This document shows positions 32,308-43,049 of a stretch of 64,000 bases of DNA, in pieces. The position numbers and the translations under genes are program-made. Every line of letters begins with the position of its first letter. The stretch's first letter is position 1. Below the pieces are notes generated by a model. The model saw only the letters and a list, made by a program, of their open reading frames with translations. It made no database searches and was not told the DNA's origin. Source of the stretch: Sanderia malayensis (taxonomy: Eukaryota > Cnidaria > Scyphozoa > Semaeostomeae > Pelagiidae); assembly GCA_013076295.1 (NCBI GenBank), contig RQOL01000519.1, positions 3,090,488 to 3,154,487 on the forward strand, read 5' to 3'.

Positions 32308-34742
32308 TTATGTTGTGTTCTCTCAAATATGATAAATATGCTCTGGGAGCTTCGTCGTTTACTGCTGATCACAACACAATATGACGCCCGACTGGCCGAT
32401 GTCTTCCATAACTACCTCTCAGAGCCACATATACAACCATATACAAGCTATTCCGGTGAGGTCGTTTCTTAACATTTGTATTTAGGTACCAATTATTTCC
32501 TGCACATGCATCATTGAACTAGGCTTAGCTTACTTTGCTGTTTATCTAGTCAGCATATTTTGCGTGTGATTTCGCCTCGCTTCTTCTTACTGCAAGGTCT
32601 GTAAGAGTAACTAACTGGGGATGGCCGATTTTCTGCTTCCTTGTTATCCATGGCCACTAGGGTGGTTTTTTATCATCTCCTCCTCTTGATATCCCCCACC
32701 ACTGTACGCCTATTATATGTTTTCATTTAACGCCACTCCATGTTTGGGGTTTGCTTGCTTGTAGTTTCGCTCACTTCTTGCTATATATTTACGGCTTGTG
32801 TATTTATAGCTTTAGACCAGGAATCCCAGGTTGGTAGTAGGTGCTGCTGATTCTAGAACATCTGGGGGGAAATTTTGCACAAAGTCTAAGTATATTTCTG
32901 CCATGCAAAGCAAGGGCACGTCCGTTCAGGCTTGTTTGTGACGTTTAGCCTGGGCATTAGGCCCTTGTCATGCGATTGCAATGTCAATTAGTTGTCTCGA
33001 TATCAATTCTCAATGCTAATTAGCCCCCGCACGGCTGCATTATTTTTAGAGCATTACAAATGTCCCACCAGCACCTTTGTAGGTTCGGTAGCCTGAAAGT
33101 CATTATCACACAAAGCTTTACAGTTTTCGTTACTTTACTACTAGCATCACCCTTCTTAGCTGTTTGCCACGCTACAGTAGCTTGTTTTCTGGTTTTTCCC
33201 TCGAATTCGGAAAGGGTGTATTTGTGATAATCCGTGAAAATCATAATTCTATCGCCCTTGCCGCCAGGGTGTGGCAACAACAGGGGTATCTGTCTCTGAT
33301 TGGTTTATTTTCCTTATTTCAAGGCCATATTTGTTCTCGTCTGCGGACAGAAACAAAAAGGTTCACCCTAAACCAAATAGGTTCACAATAAGTATCCCAA
33401 ACAGTGACCAGACCCAGCATAGTATTATGCTTTGGTATATTTTGAACAGTAATCGTCATTTGGCGTAAAATTTAGCATAATCTGAAATTGGGCATGATTT
33501 CGGTGCTGTTTGTCGGAGGCGCTGTTTCCGTTTATAAGTATTGGGCCAATTCTGATGAGTGTGCGCTTCATTCAAATATCTACAGTATTTGGGGCTCTGT
33601 CGTTATCTGCACATGCACATGCCGACCTTTCAGACAGGAATGGCTTGATTTGAAATTTCGAATACTTTCCCTTCCCTCTCAATCTGGCCTAGTTTGATAC
33701 CACCTTCGCAGAATTTCCAAACTGATCCCTTAGGAAAAATTAGGGCGCTGGGCTCGCAAACCGTTTCGGTTCCCCCAATGTCCTAGGCAACTATATCCAG
33801 AGATGATGTTGTACCCTATTTTGTTCTTTAACCCGTTTTTCTATCAACCTAAATTAAAGGAAAGTGACCCTTCAGGGTGCACGGCCTATACACTCAAGCA
33901 TCTAGCATTTGATTAAAACGATATGTTTTGAAGAGTACACTCAGTTTGAAAACCAACAACAAATCTTTGTTGATGCGACTTCATGGGGGCGGAGCAGTAC
34001 CCAGAAGCGGCTGAGTGGATTTGGACAGCCTCAGATTGAAGGGAAACTACATTAAATACACGTAATCATCAACAATTTGGGATCTGAAGTCGGGATTTGC
34101 TGGACAGGGATTGCTTTACTATCTCCTGCTGAAAGCAGTAGGGCGTAATGATGGTGCAGGTGATGGTGCAGTGGTTTTTGGGGCCTGCTGTGCTTCCGCG
34201 CGGCTTTTCTCTTGGCTTACGGGCGTTGGTTTTTGTCGATTTATCCCCGCGACAGGAAAGCAGCTCCTGTGTTCTTTCTCGGAATAGGATGGCGTTTTTG
34301 GGCCTTACTGATTCTGGCCACGCACAAATAAATATTAATAACCAAACCAGCAACTGAGAATAATGACAGCTTGCGATTGTTTTCAGCTGCATGATCTCAT
34401 AATTTGCATAAGAATAAAATTTTGCGCGTGACTTTTATGAGAGATTTGTATGGGCAAATTTTAGAATTTCAAATTTCGCAATACCTGATGGTACAAGAAT
34501 TTTGTCCGGACAATCGAACCATTGTTATCCTAGAAACTTGGCCATATAGACTACACGACGCATGTGCCGTGAGTCAAAACTATTTGATTGTTGCTGATTT
34601 ACACGAATTGGAATTTGAATTTGAATTTGTCACACTGATTGCAAATTCCACCAAATCGCGATGTTTGTCCAGTATATACAGCTGCTTTAAGCCATTTTAC
34701 ATTCGGCAAATGGGGGTAATCACTCGTTGCAGATACAATGCT

Positions 34743-34937
34743 CAGGGGCGTCGTGGGGCCTAAGTTTTAGGGGGGGCCAAAAATAAAAAATTTCCGACAA
34801 AATTAGAAACGATGCATTTAAAGACTCGATTTTCCGAAAATTTGAGTAAAACCAAAAATTTTCCGACAAATCCGACAATTTTGCTTTTCTTGGGGGGGCC
34901 ATGGCCCCCCCTGGCCCCCCCGGCCACGACGCTACTG
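34743..34937. mobile_element. hAT MITE, 195 bp
   Basis: The ends are CAGGGGCGTCGTGG and the inverted CCACGACGCTACTG. The 8 bp target duplication ACAATGCT is exact at 34735-34742 and 34938-34945. The CAG...CTG ends and 8 bp duplication fit hAT elements. G/C runs lie near the right end. Confidence 0.92.
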
Positions 34938-35174
34938 ACAATGCTTGTGTTTCGTTACAGTTGCTGTTTTCTGCCTCGTGGCAGTTGTAGCATTCTCTCG
35001 TACTTCATCAAAGGGGTAGCTCTTAATAGTAATTTAATTTGCAATTTCTCCGACCCGACAACCAGTCTCAAACCTAACCAGTTTGGAACGAGCTTTACAG
35101 TGAGTCTTCCTCGCATCGCATGATTATTTCCAGTCATATTGCGCGAATATAAAGGGCCCAAAACATGGTGACTA

Positions 35175-35281
35175 CACAGCTTCTGGGTCGGGGCCGCGAT
35201 TACGCGGCTTCTGTCGGCCTGTCAGCCCACCTGATCCAAGCTATTGGCCGCTGGTCAAGCACGGCTTACGAACCCCACACA
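35175..35281 (+). pseudogene. Tyrosine recombinase C-terminal fragment
   Basis: In two frames, joined by a shift near 35205, the sequence reads HSFWVGAA and then AASVGLSAHLIQAIGRWSS followed by TAY. This matches the conserved HxxR / GRW(S)S..Y block of tyrosine recombinases of DIRS/Ngaro-type elements, with Trp at the place of the usual Arg. The expected YIR end is disrupted. It lies just upstream of the B1 repeat, the expected place for the recombinase gene. Confidence 0.65.
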
Positions 35282-35585
35282 TAAAGCCACCACAAAGTCA
35301 GCTGACCACTGCCCCTTATGCGTTGTCACAAGGGGCTCAAGAGAGTTAAGTATAGCTAGTTAAATCGTCGTTACTAATACTTCGTCATTATTCTTGCTAT
35401 CTATTTAACCATCTGGGTAATTCCTTTTATTTCTATTCTGAATTGTAGCCAACGTCACGTGTGGAACCTATTACTATCAGACTCGATGTTATCAGCAGCC
35501 CTGGAAAAAACAAATGCGTTGCTTTGATGAAATTCCAATGGCTATTCATTTCCAAGTGCTTTGTTGATGATGCAGTGTTTCAAAG

Positions 35586-35744
35586 ACCTCGTTGAAGGTT
35601 CCAACATTAAAAATACCTCGCTGAAGGTTGCAATATAAAAAATACCTCGCTGAAGGTGCAGTGTTTGAAATACCTCCTCGGAGGTTGCAGTGATAAAGTA
35701 TACCTCGTTGAAGGTGCAGTTGTTAAATGCCTCGTTGAAGGTAG
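35586..35744. repeat. Minisatellite, units near 28-30 bp
   Basis: About five and a half copies of a unit beginning ACCTCGTTGAAGGTTGCA. The units vary in length and sequence, so it is not recent. It lies inside the YR element. Confidence 0.85.
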
Positions 35745-36108
35745 CTACCACCGATGAAAAATGCCACGCCTTTGGGCTTGCGTGCCTTTATGCCTGCAGC
35801 CTTCCTTTTTGGCTTTTGTTTTCCTTAGGAGGTTTCCGGCGGCTGCCCGGTGGTGTCGTCTGCAGGGGCCTCCATTATGATTTTTTGATTGCGTATATTA
35901 ACTTTTAGCTTAGCCATTTGTTCCTGATCTGCCATTTTTGCTAAGGGTTATTGTTTGGGGAGATGGGAGGAATTGCTAGCTCCCAAGCCAGCTAGGATTA
36001 ATTCACTATTACCTATAATTTAGAATTAAGTTAGAATTAAGAAATGAGTATCATAAGTTGTAGTCTTTACGTTCGGGATTCGTGGGGTCACACTACGTGT
36101 TCTGTGGA

Positions 36109-36202
36109 CGGAGTTTGTCGGAATCACCGACCGTAAATGCCTTTCTTTGCTCAAGCAATCCGGGCCGGTAGGCTAACCGCCCAATTTCTTGAGATAGCTT
36201 AA
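36109..36202 (+). repeat. Split repeat B1
   Basis: 94 bp beginning CGGAGTTTGTCGGAATCACC, repeated exactly at 36577-36670. Its last bases overlap the start of A2. A diverged copy on the minus strand is at about 63804-63895. Confidence 0.88.
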
Positions 36203-36475
36203 ATGATTTTAAATGCAATTTTTAAAAATGGTTAAGGTTGAAAGAAATTGCATCGCTCGCTGACAACCATATCCGTGTTACCGTCGCGACACGGATATAA
36301 ATCCTTAGGCAAAGTTCATTAACACACCCTAAATATTGGGGCACTAGGGAGACCCTTATCCACGCGTCTAGCGCGGCACGTTTTGTAGGGATTAAATCCT
36401 TGGGGCATATAGGAGTACAGAGTGTAGCATTTCTAATCATTCTTCGTTGGAACTCAGAGAGCTAGCACAATTTCT
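36201..36475 (+). repeat. Split repeat A2
   Basis: Second copy of the 275 bp A repeat; see A1. Confidence 0.9.
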
Positions 36476-36576
36476 CCCACCCTCCCTCTCCTTATTATTG
36501 TTTATTGATTTGCATTATGATTTCAGTCATTGTTCTGTAGTTTGACCATTCGGTTAGTACTGCCTGGTGTACCGGC

Positions 36577-36670
36577 CGGAGTTTGTCGGAATCACCGACC
36601 GTAAATGCCTTTCTTTGCTCAAGCAATCCGGGCCGGTAGGCTAACCGCCCAATTTCTTGAGATAGCTTAA
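36577..36670 (+). repeat. Split repeat B2
   Basis: Second copy of the 94 bp B repeat; it defines the right end of the YR element. About 100 bp of unique sequence separates A2 and B2. Confidence 0.88.
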
Positions 36671-38099
36671 TCGGTTTAAACAGGTCTCTCGGCGAATGTA
36701 TTAAAAAACTCCTATCATTATTTTTGTTACAGTAAACCTTCCTTAACCTTTATTTAAGTGATGTCGAAGTTGCTATATTCCCGCAAAATTACACTCTGCT
36801 TTTGCATGTGCACTTTAGGAAATAATCAAGGGCATAACTTGTATTATTTGTCGAGGTTGTGTGGTAATGGGATTAGCCTAGACTAAAGAGCACGGAGATA
36901 AAGTCAGAGCAATTATCAGTTTCTTGGCAACATGCAATGGTTATCGTTGAAGTCTTCGCCAAATGTATTTTATTTTCATGCAACTTCTGAAGGTAATTCA
37001 AGTTAAGGTATCAAAACACAGCACTTCATAGAAAAATTATTATACGCGTATATTAATAACACGTGTATTGTGGTGGTGAATTCAATTGAGCCCCTGCCTC
37101 GAAGAGAGAAATGCCATTTGGGAAAACAAATATGTCCAGCTGGTTTTAAATTACGAACCTGTCGAAAAGTAGAGAGTCCGTTAAAACAAGACAATGCAGC
37201 AATTTACTCGTAAGACGATGCTTGATTGTTCTCATTGTTATAGTTCTGTTAGCATCAATGGCGCACATAACATGTGCATTGACTTTGCGAATAACCACGA
37301 AGCTGCATATCTACCTGCATTCATATTTATTATCCACGCGCTGTTAAAAATATTTGTCTCTTGTGGCACATTTATTTGCAAATTTTAACGAAGTTGGATA
37401 AAACAAAGGCAGAGTTTCTTTTCCTAAATTAAATTTTTGCAAAAAAATAGCGAGATATCTGAATAGAAGTTTTTTTTCATGTCTTGTCCATAAGTTCATT
37501 AAGTCTAATTTTGCACGAATATCAAGAAGAAGCATACTCGTAACAACAACATGTCACTTTGCCTTCTTTTCTGAAGTCAGCAATGATAAATATGAAGATA
37601 AGGGAGAAGGAAGACAGTGCCACGAACAATTGCATATATCCATTTAAGTATACATCAACTATATCAAAATGAGGGATGCAAAACTAATAGCAGGTGTTTA
37701 AAAACAACGCTAGAAACTGTTGTTTTGAGCTGGATGCGTGTCACTTTCAAGCTTTTTCTTGAGGGCATAGTTCACTTTGGAGCCTCACGTTCTTTGTGTT
37801 CTTAAGGGATTCTCTGTTTTTAATTAATTTAGTCACTCCGAGCTTCCTTTCTGTCGCAAGCTTTCCTTTGTATTGAGATATAGAAAGGCTGTTAGTGCAT
37901 AATCCTTTTCTTAACAATACTGATTAGAAAGCCGGAATTGTATACAGTTTTGCTCTTGCTGGTGGCCAGTCAAGCTCGATACAGGTACGAAGAAAAACAG
38001 CGGCAAACGATTCATAAAACTTTTATAACATCAAAAATTAAGACAGCACTTTTAAAACACACTGTTGTTGCTGAAAACTGGTAGCTTTCTGTTTCTTCG
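36671..38099. other. Intergenic, upstream of the 38161 gene
   Basis: AT-rich; no exon is supported. It may contain the promoter or 5' exon of the following gene. Confidence 0.35.
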
Positions 38100-38159
38100 A
38101 TAGCACATAGGCCGTAGCTTTTTAGAAGTATAATTTATTTGGGAAAACCTATGTGCTAT
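38100..38159 (+). promoter_or_regulatory. 12 bp inverted repeat ending one base before a start codon
   Basis: ATAGCACATAGG (38100-38111) and CCTATGTGCTAT (38148-38159) are exact complements with 36 bases between them. The second arm contains an out-of-frame ATG (38150) that opens a 13-codon frame overlapping the true start at 38161. If both arms are in the 5' UTR, they could form a stem at the start codon. Confidence 0.6.
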
Positions 38160-38160
38160 T

Positions 38161-40832
38161 ATGCCAATTCGCGCCAAGGAGGGTTCACTTAGGAATCTGT
38201 TTCGGAGAAAAACAGTTCTGGACTTAAAGGACACGTCAAACAGCAAAGAAAAAGAATTCATACGAGATATATCTGCTGTGTGTCAATTGAGACTTCGTTT
38301 AACATCGAAAAGCAAATTCAGAGTGGTAGAAAATTTAACCTTATTTCCGCCTTCTGCAACTCTGGAATTGGTCGATTATCCTGGACACGTACTGAGATCA
38401 AGAGGCACACAGTTAACCGGAGAGAAAAAGGTCCATGAAAAGAACTTCAGTAAGTTTTACTCTGCTTGTGGCATTATCAGCTTGAATATTAACTTCAAAT
38501 TTCTTTCATATTTCGCGCACGTTGGTGTGGCTGTGGCATACGTGTTTTAAATTCACAATGTAGTATTCAGATATTGTCGGAGATCTACAGTCTTCTCAAT
38601 AATAGGAAACTCTGATAATAGGAACTTTTAAAATATCGCTTTAATAAATGTCTGCATAGAGCTGGTCATGCGCTGGTTGGTGCTTTAACTTTGGCCTTAT
38701 TTTGTTATAGGAGATGACAGCACATTTTTTCTAATGTCAGACTTGTGGTTTGATGGCTTTATTGCTTTCGAAAGTGTTAAGAAAGTAGCCCATTACATAC
38801 GACTAAGCGGCAACGACTTAGAACTCGCAAGGTACGATGGCACTGCCAGTTTCAAGGAAGAATGCAGTTTTAAAATGCAATCAACCAAATGTTCACGAGG
38901 TAAATATTGTCAATTAAATTTCGTACTTATCCATCATATGTGGAAAATTTAGCACCGCACGTAAGGCTAATAATATTTTTAGCTTCGATTAGTACGGCTG
39001 AAACAGTTCAGTACTTTGAAAGATAACTTAGTATACTGTGGGGGTGGGAGTGTACGAACACTTTCACAATACTAAAACCTCACAATAATACGTTTAACAG
39101 TATTAAAACTGTCTCACTGTATCCCATCACCCTACACACGAGCATGCTTTATTGGGGCATCGTGTAGGCCACGCTTCAATAAGGTTACTTGTCAGGAAAC
39201 TACACGTTTCATAACACTAATGCTCAAAACAGCAAGTCCTTGCAAAAATGGATTTTTAGGCGAGGGCTTATTTGAGGGGGCAATGGGGCTTAGTTTGATG
39301 TTGGGTCACGTTCAATTGTTTACTGCATTCGCTATAGGCCTTGATACTTTAAATACTACTTTTTACATAATTGATACTATCACCTTGCAGCCTATAAACT
39401 GTTTGTGATGCAATCTGGAGAAGGTGCAAGCATTTTACCTTAATAAACCTGGAGTTGTTTCGTGAGTACTGGAATGTCGCACAAAACCTGGAAACCAGCG
39501 CGCATTTTCAGTCAATTTTGTCCCTGCAATCTACGAATACCTTTTCGAAATGCACAACCGTACCGTACGTCTTCAAATAAGCCCCGGAGACACATTTAAA
39601 AATTATAACTTTAGGTTGGGTTTTTCAAGGGATGGGATTTCATGAAATTTGAAGAAATTACAGCCAATGTTAAGCAACAGGCGTTATAGTTACCTTGTGA
39701 TCATTTTGTTTCTGCAGTTAACAACATCAAATTCCAAAACAACTGGATTGAAGAAAATGGAAGCATAGGATTACAGCTTAACACAAAATCTTCCATTTCC
39801 CCAAAATTATCGTCTCCATCAACAAAGGATAATAAATTCTTAATGGTACCGACGGTCTCGCAAGATGAAACAAGTTCTAAACCCGACCTGTATGAAAAAG
39901 AAGATAACATGCCAGGAAGAAGGAACTCGGTAACTTTTCGAAAAAAGCAACTGCTGTCAAAACTTGAGAGGCAAAATTTTCTACCAATGTGTAACGATGC
40001 ATTTGAAGACTCCCCAGTGAGTTCCCAAAGGCTGTCACTTCGTTGCAATTTGCAACCGATATCTGATTGTTCAGAAGATGAATGCAACGAATCAGCGCCC
40101 AACTATAATAAACGGTCACCAAAAGCATTAGGCAATGAGCTGATCTCAGGGAAAGCCCAATCACTAGTTCAAGATGATATTGAGGAATTCAAACAATGGC
40201 CTAATAGCAACAGCAACATAAACAATGCAAGCCATGTACAGAGATATAATGAGGCAATATTTGATAACACAAAGGAAAAGGCTTGTAAACCAGAAGAGCC
40301 AACAGGGATTGTACCAGAGCAGATTCAAAGCTACATTGATACAAAAATACAGCTTACAAGTACAGGCCAGAGAAGACAGGATACTTGTGAAAATAAAAAA
40401 TATTCAATTTTTGAGGAAGATCAAGTCAAATTGGAAACAATTCAATTAAACAAGGAAATTCCAGTATCTGATAGCATAAATTCTTTGTCTAAGGAGCATA
40501 GTCACTCAGAAAGAAAACCACACCAAGGCAAAAATGAGCGAGATGCAAGAAGCAGAACGAAATTTGAAGAATTACGCAAACTGAAAAGTGAAAAATGTAG
40601 GGCAGAACAGTTTTCCGGTGCCGCTTCAAGTTCGTTTTATCTTTATTGCCTGGCAGATGACAATGATTTTCAGGAAAATAGCAACAATACTGCGGAGATA
40701 AAAGTGAAAAGAAAAACTGGGGTATCACTGAACAGTAGTGTTAGACCAGACTCAGGTATCTCGGCGAGAAAATACATTGTCAATAAAGGGAGTTTAACCG
40801 CCAGGCGAGTGGAAAATGGTAGCTTGCTATAA
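38161..40832 (+). CDS. Three-exon host gene, 530 aa, possible beta-trefoil domain
   Basis: Exons 38161-38449, 38711-38899 and 39718-40832 have GT-AG borders (donors GTAAGT and GTAAAT; acceptors TTTTGTTATAG and TTTGTTTCTGCAG) and compatible phases. The sum is 1593 nt, or 530 residues plus stop. The N-terminus is basic (MPIRAKEGSLRNLFRRK). Across exons 1-2 a segment reads FIAFESVKKVAHYIRLSGND followed by LELARYDGTASF, which resembles one blade of a beta-trefoil of the AbfB/IL-1-like kind (FES...Y.R....L....DG..F). The long last exon is hydrophilic, low complexity, with many Ser, Glu, Lys and Asn, and is probably disordered. No signal peptide is seen, so the protein is likely intracellular. The trefoil suggestion is weak; the gene model itself is good. 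Confidence 0.72.
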
Positions 40833-42659
40833 CTGTTCTAATTTAACAATTACAAATATTGCCTCTCTTCGATGTAAAATTTGATGGCACTTTAGCTTAC
40901 AAATTTTAATTGCATAATCCAGAGCATCAATATGATAATTTTTCATGAACTAACCAGTTGTAAAGTTGAATCCTTGCTGAACCTGAACTTCTAGATCTGA
41001 ACAATCTAAAAAGTGCCAGAGCCAGGGCACAACTTTAAGCTTTTAGCACAACACGACTTTTAAGCTTTACATTTTCAGATGCAAAGCGTAAAAATAAAGC
41101 CAGTTTTTGTACACCAAAAGCACAGAATAGAGATAATAGAGAAGGTCAACTCGTGTCGGTATCCTTTGAAGTTTGTGGTCATGGATTTTGTGGAGTCCTT
41201 AAACTCGTTTTCATGTCGCCAGTGGCCGAACACTGGCGACATGAAAACGAGAATAGAACAGAGAATAGGCCTGTATTTAATGGCGGATAGTGACAGCTGT
41301 GGCAGGGAAAGCGGGGGTTGTGTGTGAATGTCATCAAAAGAGCGTTACATACAACTGAAGAAACTTTCACTGATACACGGAATAACAAAATGAAGGCCTA
41401 ATTATTGTTTTTTTATTTACTATGTTTAGCATATTACAGAGCACGTGTTTTTGAGTCCTTAACCTCGCTTACATGCGTGACCATCGAAAATGCCCGAGTT
41501 GGCCTTCTGTATTATTTCTGTTCTGTGCCAAAAGCGACTTGAACCTGGAACAACAAGTCTCTCCTCCAGCAATCTTGCTCTATTCGGTAAAAGCTGTTGG
41601 CAAAGAGCCTTTACGTAATTAAATGTCACATGCGAGGAATGATTACTCCGTGTAAACAGACCCTTGGGTTATCTTTGTTATATATCTTGTGTATTAAAAT
41701 CCACACCACATTTATTTGATGACTGCCTGCTCTGGTTTGCTGACTAAAATCCAAACATGGAAAGCAATAGAAGGTGCTTTCAGGAAAAACTTTTGTCGCT
41801 GCAAATGTGCAAGAACAAGTATTTCAAGTTAAGTTTCTAAACAACAAGACAAATTTATCTTAATTCATGACTATGAATAAAGCAAGAGGAGACATTTAAA
41901 TCAGCTATTAACCACAGCGCACCTCCAAATAGAGACCCATCTCTATGAGACCATGGATGTGAGATTTATTTTAGCACAGACGTTTAATCATCTGCATAGA
42001 CTTTATCTATTTTCCCCATGGTTTTCCAGCTTTGGGATATTCCTTGTGAATTCGAAAACCAAATCCAAAATCCTATATACGCATTTTAAAAGCTTTGAAA
42101 TGGGAGGCGTGCTTCATGGTGCTGCAGTTAATGACGTGTGGCATGAATCCACTGGCATCACCTGTGAAAGTATAGCCTCGAAAGTCCAAGTTTTGAAATT
42201 GAATAAAGCATGGCTCACAAATAGTCGAATCCTCCAGAGCAGATGGTTAGGGCAAAAAATATTACTCAGTATATCACAAGAGTCTCAAAGACCCCAATCT
42301 CTGAATAAAATGAAACATGACTCACAAATAGTCAAAAACCAATAAATAGGAAATTCTGATCACCTTCAGACAATTTCCTGGCCTCAACGCACGTGTTTCA
42401 AAAGTTAGGGAATGAAGACTTCCTCCAACAAGTAAATCACACTGTACAGCGTTTACCGAAGATGGACCATGAAAACCAAAACCTTCTGGGAAGTTAAATT
42501 TAGAGTGGTTTATGGCCTATAAATAATCGAACGGCACTAATTAGAGACTCCTTACTTCGAGAACGAGCATCAGATCAGCACTTCGAGGAAGTACTGACCT
42601 GATAAAAAACCTTGGCTTGATCATGGAAATTACCGATCATATTTTGGAAAACGCAAAAG
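40833..42659. other. Intergenic with a strong hairpin
   Basis: No exon is supported. It contains the 21 bp-arm hairpin at 41204-41251. GCATGGCTCACAAATAGTC (about 42207) and CATGACTCACAAATAGTC (about 42315) form a short imperfect direct repeat. Confidence 0.4.
41204..41251. repeat. Perfect 21 bp-arm hairpin with 6-base loop
   Basis: The left arm is 41204-41224 (starts CTCGTTTTCATG), the loop is GCCGAA, and the right arm is 41231-41251 (ends CATGAAAACGAG). All 21 pairs are Watson-Crick. Confidence 0.92.
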
Positions 42660-42915
42660 AGTTCATCAGGACAATTCTCTATGCAAGAAAGTCAAAGAAG
42701 AAATATATTGCAACACGAATTCGCTTGTATTCTACCAAGACACGAAAGTCAATTCTTCAAGAGAGCTCACTATCAAGTTTACTCATGGACTCGATCAACA
42801 GAAATCACTATTGAAGAAATCAATTATCAACGATTCGGGTGGAAAAGGTGTGATAATCAATGCCAGACTTTCCCAATTTGGTTCACTGGCCATTGTTTAC
42901 CATTATCCATGCAAG
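42660..42915 (+). pseudogene. Transposon-derived protein fragment
   Basis: One frame reads HEFACILPRHESQFFKRAHYQ, then INYQRFGWKRCDNQCQ and IWFTGHCLP, followed by a polar Asp/Glu/Lys-rich tail to 43049. The RAHYQ...W....GW....IWF.G.CLP pattern is one I associate with a repeated, transposon-linked protein family in invertebrate genomes, but I cannot name it. No start or splice structure is clear. Confidence 0.35.
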
Positions 42916-43049
42916 GTAAGAGGAAAAATAAGAGCAACACCGACAATGAATGCGATGCAGATATAGAAAGTGATTGCGAAACGTCCGCTAAAAAATTGAA
43001 AAGAAAACAAAAGAAGGTATCTGGAGATGTTGATGTAAAAACAAAGTGA

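Larger units (their letters stand above)
32033..36670 (+). mobile_element. Ngaro-like YR retrotransposon with split direct repeats
   Basis: The order is A1 (32033-32307), internal region, B1 (36109-36202), A2 (36201-36475), B2 (36577-36670). A1 and A2 are 275 bp and look identical; B1 and B2 are 94 bp and look identical. The layout A1-internal-B1-A2-B2 is the split-direct-repeat arrangement described for Ngaro-type tyrosine-recombinase retrotransposons, which integrate without a target duplication; none is visible. The internal region holds a recombinase remnant at 35175-35281 but no recognisable RT or RNase H. The copy is probably non-autonomous, with young terminal repeats. A hAT MITE is inserted at 34743-34937. 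Confidence 0.72.

Noticed and set aside
41953..42345. 130-codon plus-strand open frame
   Set aside because: Residue composition looks random, there are repeats in the DNA, and no splice or domain support.
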